NCBI RefSeq assembly: GCF_002835465.1
Contig: NZ_PIZM01000002.1
Coordinates: 424,398-488,397, forward strand
Source: Psychromonas sp. psych-6C06
Lineage (GTDB): Bacteria; Pseudomonadota; Gammaproteobacteria; Enterobacterales; Psychromonadaceae
Direction: 5' to 3'
Length of the DNA: 64,000 nucleotides
Shown here in pieces: positions 28,901 through 36,571 of this stretch. A program made the position numbers and the translations under genes. Positions within the stretch are counted from its first letter, which is position 1, and each line of letters begins with the position of its first letter. The notes beneath the pieces were generated by a model. That model had not been told where the DNA came from, searched no databases, and saw only the letters and a list, made by a program, of their open reading frames with translations.

Positions 28901-29002
28901 TGTTTTTCCGGGTATCCACTCTGTAGCATCGGCAGCGAATGCTGACGAAGTGCCAAGAGCAGCACTTAGCGCAATGGCTAAGACTGACATATTTTTATTC
29001 AT
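25961..29002 (-). CDS. secreted multi-modular GH18 chitinase
   Basis: This enzyme cleaves beta-1,4 bonds in chitin. Domain order: signal peptide (1-24); CBM5/12 chitin-binding module 1 (about 26-72); Thr/Pro linker; CBM5/12 module 2 (about 113-158); a long (TPTVTP)n-type linker; the GH18 catalytic domain (about 245-780) with FDGIDLDYEYP, where Glu460 is the catalytic acid; a beta-sandwich-like region; and a third CBM5/12 at the C-terminus (WSANYAKGDMVTYDGQVWARAWW-like pattern). I start at the ATG at 29002, where AAAGGA is 8 bases upstream; an ATG at 29011 would overlap that site. The candidate LacI operator at 29033-29050 lies just upstream. Confidence 0.95.
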   Translation of the reverse strand: MNKNMSVLAIALSAALGTSSAFAADATEWIPGKTKVSNGDVVTYQGECYVAQNNPGTWETPSAAATWFWSSTACGDTTPTATPAPTATPVPTVTPTVTATPTPPPATPTPVVGSGWDKATVYNTGDEVTHNGVTYVAGWWTKGQEPGTTGEWGVWKALDVSVPTATPTPTTPPTATPTPTATPTPTVTPTPTVTPTPTVTPTPTVTPTPVFSSHEECRPEGLYKTPGVDVPYCTIYQKGGIEQEINGTSRRIIGYFTNWRNGANGQPTYLATDVPWDKVTHINYAFAHIDNNYRVSIGDNVYPTEAGYKVDPTNPNTGMVWNDVPGATEADMDPSMKYNGHLNLINKYKKETGVKTLISVGGWAETGGFWGENAGSTCPMTDAPTADDKWTMPGQTDKNGVLNTGPCPIDDLGRVVNGGFYSMTTNSDGSVNQAGIDAFVKSSVDFLRAYGFDGIDLDYEYPTALTDGGNPYDRAVQNPRRNSLMKSYNVLMKDMREAIDKASAEDGVHYYLTVAVPSSGYLLRGMEVYSAGQYLDFINMMTYDFSGSWGEVVGFNGPLYDNGKDPEMNLYGVYGAYDNIGYLNIDWAYHYFRGVVPAGRINVGLPFYTRGWKGVEGGVNGYGGKAPTDQCERGTGTGTEQGCGNGAIGIDNMWHDSDPLGNELGAGANPIWHVKNLANAHIGTYAEKHGLDPINNEADKLVGTYTRYYDNDAEAAWLWNPTKKVMLNIEDEQAVRAKSKYVAEKGLGGIMFWEMAGDYNCYALVDGVRTTTIVPESNCAAGNGEYFMGSTLTSLGHEILVAAGAPDMNMTDPLVNLPTQKLDVAVSLVGYVTDESVAWPQTSEWLFTNNSTQTISKIAFSIPSSTDVSKDLNAVGTLLNHANNGGNKGAPGMQDDFHRFATSVSLAPGASHTIKIDAHLPIGGGPSSFVFTTGSGEFAAKTEVKMITDGGCEARGIDVSTLEPWTGGWSANYAKGDMVTYDGQVWARAWGGNDGTPGSAENWVTGWNPVCPL
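28378..28510. repeat. 18-bp tandem repeat encoding the Pro-Thr linker
   Basis: Units close to GTTGGCGTTGGCGTCACT repeat about seven times. Each unit encodes six residues of the TPTVTP type. Copies near 28378-28455 are almost identical, suggesting recent expansion. Confidence 0.85.
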
Positions 29003-29032
29003 AAATTCCATCCTTTGAAATCGTAACCATCC

Positions 29033-29050
29033 ATTGGTTACGATCCCATA
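29033..29050. promoter_or_regulatory. candidate LacI operator, chitinase promoter
   Basis: On the minus strand TATGGGATCGTAACCAAT matches the 18-bp palindrome family (compare AATGGGATCGATACCATT at 42551). It lies 31 bp upstream of the chitinase start. An overlapping inverted repeat CGTAACCA-N5-TGGTTACG spans 29022-29042, and another (AATTTCAT-N9-ATGAAATT) spans 29071-29095. Confidence 0.6.
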
Positions 29051-29130
29051 AGCTACCAGAATTTAAGCGAAATTTCATAAATAAATCATGAAATTGTGTG
29101 CTATTTCAAAGTGTAAGCTGTACTTTAAAA

Positions 29131-30132
29131 TTATCCGTTCACAGGAAAAATTGAATCACGATTGATAAAGCTTGGCGTAATTTTCAAACATTTATCGATT
29201 GATTGTTTATTATCTAGTTGATCTAAGAGTAGTTTTGCTGCGGCCTCTCCCATCTCTCTACTGGGCTGTTTAATTGTGGATAATGCAGGGAACATATGTT
29301 TTGCATGGAAGTTATCGTCATAACCAATTACCGACACCTGTTTTGGTATGTTAATATTGGCTTCACGTAACGCGAGATATACACCAGCGGCAATATCATC
29401 ATCACCAGCACAAATAGCGGTGAAAGCAAGGCCATTCTTGAGCAATAACTTAGTAGCAGAATATCCAAACTGATCTTCATATTTTCCACGTACGACATAA
29501 TAATCGTTATTTGCATATTCTTGCATTGCCTGCTCAAAACCCGCTAAGCGCTTGCCTGCATCTTGATAACAACTCAGGCCAGCGAGGTGTACTATTTTTT
29601 TATGCCCCGCCTCTAGCAAACTTTTGGCTGCTAAATATCCCCCCGCGTGATTATCAATTTCAACCGATGCTTGTGCTTGAAAAGCACTAGAGGGGCCAAT
29701 CGTGATCAAGGGCGTCGTAAATCGTTCCGTTAAAGAAAGATCCGTCGCATCAACACTGTTTTCTAAGTAAGTGATTAATCCATCACAACGACGTTGCATT
29801 AAGGACTTGATAGCTTGGATCTCTTTTTCTTTAACTCCATAACCGCTGGCAACTAAAACACTCATACCCTGCTCAGAAAAAACATATTGAATCCCTTCGA
29901 GCAAACTACAAAAATACGCGCTAGTCATATCCACCAAAACCACCCCGATGGTATTGGAGCAGTTACGACGATAACCCTGTGCAAATTTATTGTTATGGTA
30001 ATCAAGTTGCTTAATTGCCAACAACACTCTTTTTCTTGCTAACTCGGAGACACTTCCTGTGTCCGTTAATACTCTGGAAACTGTCGATTTGGAGACATTC
30101 GCCAGTTTTGCAACATCAATAATGGTTGCCAT
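29131..30132 (-). CDS. LacI-family regulator 1
   Basis: A 333-residue sugar-responsive repressor. The N-terminal helix-turn-helix is IIDVAKLANVSKSTVSRVLTD (recognition helix VSKSTVSRV), then the hinge, then a periplasmic-binding-protein-like effector domain with VVLVDMTSAYFCSLLEGIQ and the C-terminal ICAGDDDIAAGVYLALRE. It is divergent from the GH9-lipoprotein/porin pair, with the 18-bp palindrome in the shared region. It shares its recognition helix and much of the effector domain with regulator 2 at 33695. It resembles AscG/GalR-type proteins; the effector is unknown and a chito- or glucosamine oligomer is inferred from context. Confidence 0.9.
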   Translation of the reverse strand: MATIIDVAKLANVSKSTVSRVLTDTGSVSELARKRVLLAIKQLDYHNNKFAQGYRRNCSNTIGVVLVDMTSAYFCSLLEGIQYVFSEQGMSVLVASGYGVKEKEIQAIKSLMQRRCDGLITYLENSVDATDLSLTERFTTPLITIGPSSAFQAQASVEIDNHAGGYLAAKSLLEAGHKKIVHLAGLSCYQDAGKRLAGFEQAMQEYANNDYYVVRGKYEDQFGYSATKLLLKNGLAFTAICAGDDDIAAGVYLALREANINIPKQVSVIGYDDNFHAKHMFPALSTIKQPSREMGEAAAKLLLDQLDNKQSIDKCLKITPSFINRDSIFPVNG

Positions 30133-30337
30133 TTAACCCCCCTTCCCTAAACGCGCTAAAACATCCGTTGTCTTAGCTCACAAAAGTAAGCGATAAAAAT
30201 ATTTGTTAACTAATTGTTACGCTTACAAACCTCTTTAAAAACAGTAGCTTTCAGTAAAAAAGAAGCGATTCCCACACTTTGTCCCAACCTAAATTTATCT
30301 ATTGTATTGAACTTAAGTGAGTGATTATCATACAACA

Positions 30338-30355
30338 AATGGGAACGATACCAAA
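30338..30355. promoter_or_regulatory. candidate LacI operator, GH9/porin promoter
   Basis: AATGGGAACGATACCAAA lies 34 bp before the GH9 lipoprotein ATG, where a repressor would cover the promoter or transcription start. It also sits 206 bp upstream of LacI regulator 1. Confidence 0.65.
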
Positions 30356-30388
30356 ATAAACCAATTATGAATTGAGAAGGAGATCATC

Positions 30389-32158
30389 ATGTTCAAACGT
30401 TCATTATTAGTCACCGCCATAATGTTAGCCTGCGCAACGCAACAGGGATGTGTATCGGCAGATGACACAACTACATCACCAAGGATGCTCAGCAACGACT
30501 TAAAAAATGATGCTTTTCTTCGCTACAACCAAGTTGGTTATTTACCCAAGGCTGATAAAAAAATGCTGGTTATTGCTGACCATGATCTCAAAGGCAACTT
30601 ATGGGTAGTAACGCGTAATAGTAAAAACATCACAGAAGGGATTATTGGTGACTCTATATCGGGCCGAAGCGAATTTGCGGCCAAGCCTTTTAATCACACT
30701 ATCGATCTAAGTGAATTACAAACTGAAGGTGAATATAAGCTATCGATATACAATAAAGAGCATTTAATCACGCAAGAAAGCTTTTCAATAAAGGCGGATT
30801 TATATCCGCCTTTGGCCAATGAAATGCTCAAACATTTAAGTGTTGCACGTAGCGGAGAGCAACGCATCGCGCCCTTTCCTGCATCTCACTTAGGCGATAA
30901 AAAAGCCCCCATTTACCAACCTCAAGGAGATTGGAGTGAAGGGCAATGGCAAGCAGATAAACAACAAACTGTTATCGATGTCAGTGGAGGTTGGTATGAC
31001 GCAGGTGATTACATTAAATTTACAATTACCAATGCGCTGACAACTTATCTATTACTTAAATCATACCAAGTAAACCCTGATTTTTTTCAACAGGACAATG
31101 GCAAAGCGTTATTAACAGAAGCGCAGTTCGGTCTTGATTATTTGATGAAGCTTTATCAGCCTCCCTATTTTATTATTCAAGTTTCCTCCGGCGATGACCA
31201 CAACGAGGGTTACCGCTTACCCGAAAATGATAGCCGTGATGGTAAACGTGAAGCCTTTTCTGCTTATTCCATGCCTCACATGGGGTTAACAGCAGCCGCT
31301 TTAGCACTCGGCTCAAGCGTTTTCAAATCGATTGATGAAGAAGAACTGGCAAGCCAATATTTGCAACAAGCAATCGCTATTTATGATGCGATTGATATTA
31401 ACCAACCACAAGCAGGTGCTTTTGAAAACAACAGTGTTAATGAATTTTATCGGGATAAAACTGGTTACGATAACTTAGCACTGGCAAGTAGTGCCTTATT
31501 TCAAGCCACTGATGCCCCACGTTATCGTGATGATATCAATAAAATAGCGAGTAAAGTCGAGATCGGTTATTGGGTAAGTTGGGCTGACTTACAACTCGTT
31601 GCAAACAATGCGTTAGCAAGCATACATTCAGAAAGTGCTCGAAAAGCCCAACAAGAATTACAGTATTTTCGAGATTTCTCCAGTGAAAAAGCCAATATTT
31701 GGGGCACTTTGACAGCGCCAACTTGGGCCCCAATTCCGAATGCTTTATTGAACTCAGCCACGGCAGCGGAACATGACATAGCTAGCCAAGAAAACAAAAA
31801 TAAAACCATGATTCAAACTAGCCTCGATTATCTACTAGGTAAAAATAATTGGGGGGTTTTATTTATCGCACTTGAAGATCAACCCAATAGCGCTAAAAAC
31901 ATCTACGGGCAAATTTATAACCTCAGTCATACCTTTCCACAGGGTGCAATCGCAGAAGGTCCGGGCGATAAGACCACCCACGATGAAATGTTGCAATGGA
32001 TGTCAGTTGATCTAGACACTCCGCTTAGCACATTTAATACAGAGACAGAAGTTTTTTACGATGACAGCCACGACTTTCAGACCATGGAAACGGTGGTATG
32101 GGGGCAAGCAGCAGGCATCTATCTGCTTAGTGCCTATGACAAATTAATGAAGCAATAA
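30389..32158 (+). CDS. GH9 glycoside hydrolase, probable lipoprotein
   Basis: A 589-residue glycosidase exported by an N-terminal signal sequence; Cys15 (LAC) or Cys21 (QGC) could be the lipid-bearing residue. An Ig-like CelD_N domain (about 45-140, FLRYNQVGYLPKADKKMLV) precedes the (alpha/alpha)6 GH9 domain. That domain has VSGGWYDAGDYIKF (catalytic base Asp) and, near the end, DFQTMETVVWGQAAG, whose Glu is the likely acid. GH9 members near chitin genes include exo-beta-D-glucosaminidases; classical ones are cellulases. Chitosan-type substrates are inferred from neighbours. AAGGAGAT is a strong ribosome-binding site. The porin gene follows. Confidence 0.88.
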   Translation: MFKRSLLVTAIMLACATQQGCVSADDTTTSPRMLSNDLKNDAFLRYNQVGYLPKADKKMLVIADHDLKGNLWVVTRNSKNITEGIIGDSISGRSEFAAKPFNHTIDLSELQTEGEYKLSIYNKEHLITQESFSIKADLYPPLANEMLKHLSVARSGEQRIAPFPASHLGDKKAPIYQPQGDWSEGQWQADKQQTVIDVSGGWYDAGDYIKFTITNALTTYLLLKSYQVNPDFFQQDNGKALLTEAQFGLDYLMKLYQPPYFIIQVSSGDDHNEGYRLPENDSRDGKREAFSAYSMPHMGLTAAALALGSSVFKSIDEEELASQYLQQAIAIYDAIDINQPQAGAFENNSVNEFYRDKTGYDNLALASSALFQATDAPRYRDDINKIASKVEIGYWVSWADLQLVANNALASIHSESARKAQQELQYFRDFSSEKANIWGTLTAPTWAPIPNALLNSATAAEHDIASQENKNKTMIQTSLDYLLGKNNWGVLFIALEDQPNSAKNIYGQIYNLSHTFPQGAIAEGPGDKTTHDEMLQWMSVDLDTPLSTFNTETEVFYDDSHDFQTMETVVWGQAAGIYLLSAYDKLMKQ

Positions 32159-32170
32159 CGATTTCCTTAC

Positions 32171-32226
32171 ACTGCCTTTGCACGACCGTCACAGCAAAGT
32201 ACCTATACGCACTGGCAGTTTTTTTA
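32171..32226 (+). terminator. terminator-like structure between GH9 and porin genes
   Basis: ACTGCC and GGCAGT pair at the base of a larger loop that contains TTGC/GCAA pairing, followed by seven T. It may attenuate read-through or end the GH9 transcript. The weak stem keeps this uncertain. Confidence 0.45.
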
Positions 32227-32261
32227 CCCTTTTTAATAAACACAGATGACAGGAGTCAACC

Positions 32262-33635
32262 ATGAAAAGTAACAAATCTCTACTCTCGATTGCCGTATTA
32301 ACTGCCCTAGGCTGTCTTTCAAGTGGCGCTCACAGTGCAGAAAAAAGTGCCACGGTGCCCGGCTATACCGAAGCCATCGATGAATTTGTTCAAGATGCGA
32401 CACTTTCGGCAGCAGCATTTGTCGATACGCGTATTCAGAAAAATAAAATAGGTGAAGAGGGAGAGCTTGAAGATGCGCTCAACTACACTGATTATAATTT
32501 AGTGTTGGCCTTTCAATCTGGTTTTACCGGTGATAATGGAATCGGCGTCGATTTAACCGGCCTCTATGCAGGCACATTAGATCAAAAAACCACCGAATGT
32601 ACTGAGATAAGTTATTGTTCTGGCTGGTCAAATAATCCAAGTGAAGATGGCACCTTCAAATTCACTAAAGCGGCGATTAAATATCAACTTGCCAATGTTA
32701 ATGGTGACTTTGGTTATACCGACATGGGCGTCGGGACACTGGGTAACGTTTGGGGATATGTACCAGGAACTTATCGCGGAGCTAAAATTTTCGCTGCCTT
32801 TGAACACTTTAATTTAGGTTACGCTTTCGTAGATTCACATACTGCAACGTGGCAAAAAACGGTGGCTGACTCACCTGATGGTAAATTAAATTACAAATAT
32901 ATTCATGCTGCAGAGATCACCGGTAATATTGCAGGCATTGATGCAAAATTAGGCCTAGGTTACGCTAAACTTACCGAAGAGTATGCGACCGCATGGAAAG
33001 AGATAGAAGGCGGAGAATGGGTACAGGGTGATGACGATAGTAGTACCTCATTACAAATAGCACTTGATTATTGGGGCGAAAGCTTTTCTCTCGGATACGA
33101 TGTTTACATGGTTAATTCTGAACGTGATTATGCCGGACTAGGAGCAATGCATGGTCTGAAATTTGAATTACCTGTTGGCGGTTTAACATGGAATTCAGAA
33201 CTACAATATACACATTTAGCCGATGCAACCACAGCAGGTCCTGACGGCTTTGCTAACAGAATGGTGGCGGGCGCTTATAGTACTAATGCTGGTACCTTTA
33301 GTTTATGGTGGGATGCGATGTCTGACTTTAATCAAAACCAAGAACTTGCTTGGTTCAATAAGGTGAGTTATAGCTTCGATAACGGTATTTGGCTAAATGG
33401 GGGGGTTGTATTGGCAACCATTGGTGATGATCAAGCTTATATGGATAAAGAGTGGGCTGTGAATGGTAACATTGGTTATACCGTTCCAACTGGCAACCTA
33501 AAAGGTTCAACACTGCTATTTCACGTTACACATCTAAACAGAAATGAGCAAAACCCAGACCTCAATGGAGGTTGGTATGCACAATCTCAACAAGACTTCC
33601 GTTTACAGTTGATCATGCCGTATAACTTTATCTAA
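32262..33635 (+). CDS. OprD-family outer-membrane porin, chitoporin-like
   Basis: A 457-residue beta-barrel protein. A signal peptide (about 1-25, ending in SGAHSA) is followed by alternating hydrophobic/aromatic strands, and it terminates with QDFRLQLIMPYNFI, as expected for an outer-membrane barrel. The N-terminal AAFVDTRIQKN and the gene context fit the OprD-type chitoporins (E. coli ChiP/YbfM group). It would admit oligosaccharides released by chitinase or deacetylase. CAGGAGT precedes the start. It follows the GH9 lipoprotein and probably shares its promoter unless the intervening hairpin stops transcription. Substrate is inferred. Confidence 0.78.
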   Translation: MKSNKSLLSIAVLTALGCLSSGAHSAEKSATVPGYTEAIDEFVQDATLSAAAFVDTRIQKNKIGEEGELEDALNYTDYNLVLAFQSGFTGDNGIGVDLTGLYAGTLDQKTTECTEISYCSGWSNNPSEDGTFKFTKAAIKYQLANVNGDFGYTDMGVGTLGNVWGYVPGTYRGAKIFAAFEHFNLGYAFVDSHTATWQKTVADSPDGKLNYKYIHAAEITGNIAGIDAKLGLGYAKLTEEYATAWKEIEGGEWVQGDDDSSTSLQIALDYWGESFSLGYDVYMVNSERDYAGLGAMHGLKFELPVGGLTWNSELQYTHLADATTAGPDGFANRMVAGAYSTNAGTFSLWWDAMSDFNQNQELAWFNKVSYSFDNGIWLNGGVVLATIGDDQAYMDKEWAVNGNIGYTVPTGNLKGSTLLFHVTHLNRNEQNPDLNGGWYAQSQQDFRLQLIMPYNFI

Positions 33636-33657
33636 AGTTATCATTCAGCCAATAAAA

Positions 33658-33683
33658 AATGGCTCGATTAAAGAGCCATTTTT
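33658..33683. terminator. bidirectional terminator
   Basis: AATGGCTC / GAGCCATT stem with flanking A and T runs between the convergent porin and LacI regulator 2 genes. Confidence 0.85.
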
Positions 33684-33694
33684 AATAATAAAAG

Positions 33695-34690
33695 TTAAAC
33701 CGATTCTCGCTCGACTAAAGTAGCACCTAGTACCGCATTGATATTGGTACTATCGTTACTTTGCATCATGTTAAGTAACATTTTACCCGCCTGTAGACCA
33801 ATCTCTTCAATCGGCTGACGCATCGATGTGAGGGGGGGGTTCATATGCCGAGCATGGAAGTTATCATCGTACCCCACTACAGCGATATCCTCTGGGATCT
33901 TTTTACCCGCTTCACGAAGTGCCATATAAACACCCGCAGCAATATCATCATCACCCGCACAAATAGCATCAAAATCAGCGCCCTCGGCAAGCAGTGATTT
34001 AACGCTTTCATAGCCAAACTCTTCGGTATATTCACCAATCACATCGCGACAATCACTTTTTTGGATATCAGCACTTTCTTCCACAGCCTTCCAGAAACTG
34101 TGCAAACGATCACGAGCATCTGATAGGTTTTGTGGGCCAGCAAGATGTACTATTTTACGGCGCCCTGCCTCAATCAAACGTGTAGTCGCAACATAACCAC
34201 CACTTTGATTATCGACCTGCACAGAACTATAACCGAAAGGGATACCATTGCGTCCCATCAATACAATCGGAATATCACGATTGCATAGCTTGTTAATTTC
34301 AGCTTTTGTAAAGTCACTCTCAAGAAACAGCAATAGCCCATCACACTGCCTATCTATCAATGAGCTGATAGTATCAAACTCAATGGTTTTATCGCCGTAA
34401 CCACTACTCACCATCAAATGTTTGTCGCTATCGATAAATGCTTTTTGAATGCCCCCTAGCATTTCAGCGTAAAAAGCACTGCCCATATTAACAACAACAA
34501 CACCAACAACATTAGACTTATTACTTTTAAGGCTACGAGCAAAACTGTTTGGGCGATAGCCAAGTTCTGCGATAGAAGCTTCTACTTTTGCGCGGGCTTT
34601 TTTAGAAACAGAACCATTATTAGCAATAACACGTGAAACGGTGGATTTTGAAACGCCAGAGTGGGCTGATACCTGCTTAATTGTGACCAT
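33695..34690 (-). CDS. LacI-family regulator 2
   Basis: A 331-residue paralogue of regulator 1. The DNA-binding domain IKQVSAHSGVSKSTVSRVIAN has the same recognition helix, and the effector domain keeps VVVVNMGSAFYAEMLGGIQKAF, SLIDRQCDGLLLFLES and AICAGDDDIAAGVYMALRE. It sits between the porin and the GH9/ABC operon and reads towards the porin. The ribosome-binding site is AAGAAG. A different palindrome (34722-34734) lies 32 bp upstream of its start and may be an autoregulatory site. Which of the two regulators binds the 18-bp sites cannot be told from sequence. Confidence 0.9.
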   Translation of the reverse strand: MVTIKQVSAHSGVSKSTVSRVIANNGSVSKKARAKVEASIAELGYRPNSFARSLKSNKSNVVGVVVVNMGSAFYAEMLGGIQKAFIDSDKHLMVSSGYGDKTIEFDTISSLIDRQCDGLLLFLESDFTKAEINKLCNRDIPIVLMGRNGIPFGYSSVQVDNQSGGYVATTRLIEAGRRKIVHLAGPQNLSDARDRLHSFWKAVEESADIQKSDCRDVIGEYTEEFGYESVKSLLAEGADFDAICAGDDDIAAGVYMALREAGKKIPEDIAVVGYDDNFHARHMNPPLTSMRQPIEEIGLQAGKMLLNMMQSNDSTNINAVLGATLVERESV

Positions 34691-34721
34691 ATTTTCTTCT
34701 TATTTGGGTGATGTAATCAGG

Positions 34722-34734
34722 GTTTCCTGGAAAC
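34722..34734. promoter_or_regulatory. palindrome upstream of LacI regulator 2
   Basis: GTTTCC-T-GGAAAC is a perfect 6-bp inverted repeat with an odd centre, 32 bp upstream of the regulator start. It differs from the 18-bp sites. Autoregulation is a guess. Confidence 0.35.
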
Positions 34735-34828
34735 TCATTATTGCGCATACGTCACTCATTTTAATATTTCATAATAAGAGGTTACGCAACCAGAAACGAA
34801 ATAAAGGCTTGCCATTTAGAGGACGTAA

Positions 34829-34850
34829 AAAAGGGCTTTCGCCCCTTTTC
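34829..34850 (-). terminator. terminator of the GH9/ABC operon
   Basis: On the minus strand a GGGGC-GAAA-GCCC hairpin with a T-run lies 25 bp after the GH9 stop. Confidence 0.7.
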
Positions 34851-34874
34851 GATACTACTTAATAACATAAACTT

Positions 34875-36563
34875 TTAGCAGGAAATTGCAAGTAAAAACC
34901 AAGCACTATGCGGTATCCACTGCTCACTCCATCGCCATGCATGGTTAGGATCATGGGTTGGTGAAAATGCAATGCTATTTTCATCCCACAATCCCGAGGT
35001 GATGCCGTTGCAGATCCCCCCTTTAATGCTTTCATGTAGAGGGTCAAATTCCGGTGGATTATGATAACCTAAGCCATTGAGCATGCAGATATCCATCGGA
35101 TTTTTTCCTAGAATCCAATCTAATGAGCTCTGCGCAATCAATGCTAACTTATGCTGTAAGGTCGTTTCAACAATGCCACTTTTAACTAATAATTTAAATG
35201 CACTCGCGAGGGAGGCCAAACGAGCATTTTCTCCTTGCCACCAATATCCGGACTCATTTTCATGCGGGTAAAAAAAGCTACTCGCTTTCGGGCTGGTGCT
35301 GGTCATTTTGTACATGCGCGGATAACTAAAAGGGTTGTTCACCTCTTCCGCTAGTTTTACATAACAACGAGCCATCTGCTGTAAGGTAGAATGAATCTTA
35401 TCACGCAGTGAGTCTTCGACTGGCATCACCGATAAAAAGCGTAATAATGCAATCATCGGTAACCCCTCTTCTGCAGCGTGAAAATAAGGACGCTCTCCTA
35501 AATGATCAGCGCTTAACCAACCATAAAATTGACTGTCATAAGTCAGACGTTTGATTAACGAACTGACACGTGCAACAGCAACTTTTTGATAACGAGACTG
35601 CTTAGTGGCAGCATACAACTCAATGGCAGCTAACAATGCACAGTAATCATCGATAATATTTTCAATACCATCATCTAGATAGGAAAGATTGTGCTCAACA
35701 AGATGCCAAAAACCAATTTCAGCTTTATGAAGATATAATTCACGCAATTCACAGGGAATTAAACTCGCACGTGCTAAAGAAGCAATCGCCATACCGCCCC
35801 CCATTCGCCACCCAGCTTGCCACTGACTATTTAAATATCCTGACTGCGTTTTGTAACTACAGATCATGCGCTTCTCGGGGTCATGGCTCCATTGATCAAA
35901 CACAGTGGTATAGAAATAGCCCTGTTCATCTTGCATACGCGCTAAAAATTCAGCGCCATATAATATTTCATTTTTTAACGCTTCGCATTGGGGCGCGCTT
36001 AACAAAGGGTTTTCAAAGCTGGCCAACATATTCCACACCACCATTGGTGTTTGTTGTGGGTTCATATAATTAGCGTAGGAAAGATGACTCAGATATTTAC
36101 TTTTATCACCCGAGGCATCATACCAACCGCCATGCACATCCACATTGTCTTTACGTTTATCACCATAAAAACCGATTGAACGATCTTTTTCATCCCACAT
36201 ATCCTGACAGCGTTGATTACTAAAATAACTTAATAACAGATCGAAACTTTGCTTAAAATGCGTCGAGTTTTTAATAACAAATGTCTCACTCTCAATCACC
36301 TCTGCCAAGCAATTAACGCGCATAATATATGACCCCTGCTGTTCAAATGCAGAAAAATCTAGAACGCTAAAATACCCCTGAGACCAGTTATCAACACTGC
36401 CAATATAATCAATGTAACCACTAAATTCGCATTTTAAGGTTTCACTATTTAGTAATTCAAACAGTACTTCTTGCTCAGCAAACAATGGACTTGTTTGTTG
36501 CAAAATAATTTGTTTTGGAGCGTTGCAGTCATAACCTAAATGATTAATTAATAACTTATTCAT
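34875..36563 (-). CDS. cytoplasmic GH9 glycosidase (glucosaminidase-type)
   Basis: A 562-residue GH9 enzyme without a signal peptide, so it acts on imported oligomers. The N-terminal Ig-like domain starts LLINHLGYDCNAPKQIIL. The catalytic-domain motifs are DVHGGWYDASGD (base Asp), WWQGENARLASLASA and WRWSEQWIPHSAW (candidate acid Glu). It is a paralogue of the GH9 at 54585, which corresponds to V. cholerae VC0615. The related Photobacterium profundum enzyme is an exo-beta-D-glucosaminidase. It is the last gene of the SBP-permease-permease-ATPase-GH9 operon, with only 8 bp after the ATPase gene. Older annotation as endoglucanase is possible but less likely here. Confidence 0.87.
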   Translation of the reverse strand: MNKLLINHLGYDCNAPKQIILQQTSPLFAEQEVLFELLNSETLKCEFSGYIDYIGSVDNWSQGYFSVLDFSAFEQQGSYIMRVNCLAEVIESETFVIKNSTHFKQSFDLLLSYFSNQRCQDMWDEKDRSIGFYGDKRKDNVDVHGGWYDASGDKSKYLSHLSYANYMNPQQTPMVVWNMLASFENPLLSAPQCEALKNEILYGAEFLARMQDEQGYFYTTVFDQWSHDPEKRMICSYKTQSGYLNSQWQAGWRMGGGMAIASLARASLIPCELRELYLHKAEIGFWHLVEHNLSYLDDGIENIIDDYCALLAAIELYAATKQSRYQKVAVARVSSLIKRLTYDSQFYGWLSADHLGERPYFHAAEEGLPMIALLRFLSVMPVEDSLRDKIHSTLQQMARCYVKLAEEVNNPFSYPRMYKMTSTSPKASSFFYPHENESGYWWQGENARLASLASAFKLLVKSGIVETTLQHKLALIAQSSLDWILGKNPMDICMLNGLGYHNPPEFDPLHESIKGGICNGITSGLWDENSIAFSPTHDPNHAWRWSEQWIPHSAWFLLAISC

Positions 36564-36571
36564 TTTCTCAC

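Noticed and set aside
30264-30290. GATTCCCACA…GTCCCAAC as another LacI operator
   Set aside because: The half-sites are in the wrong spacing and orientation compared with the 18-bp family.
30389-36563. Reading the first carbohydrate locus as a cellulose/cellobiose system
   Set aside because: GH9 enzymes allow it, but there is no cellobiose phosphorylase or cellulose-binding module, and the shared operators point to chitinase, deacetylase and glucosamine kinase. Kept as an alternative only.
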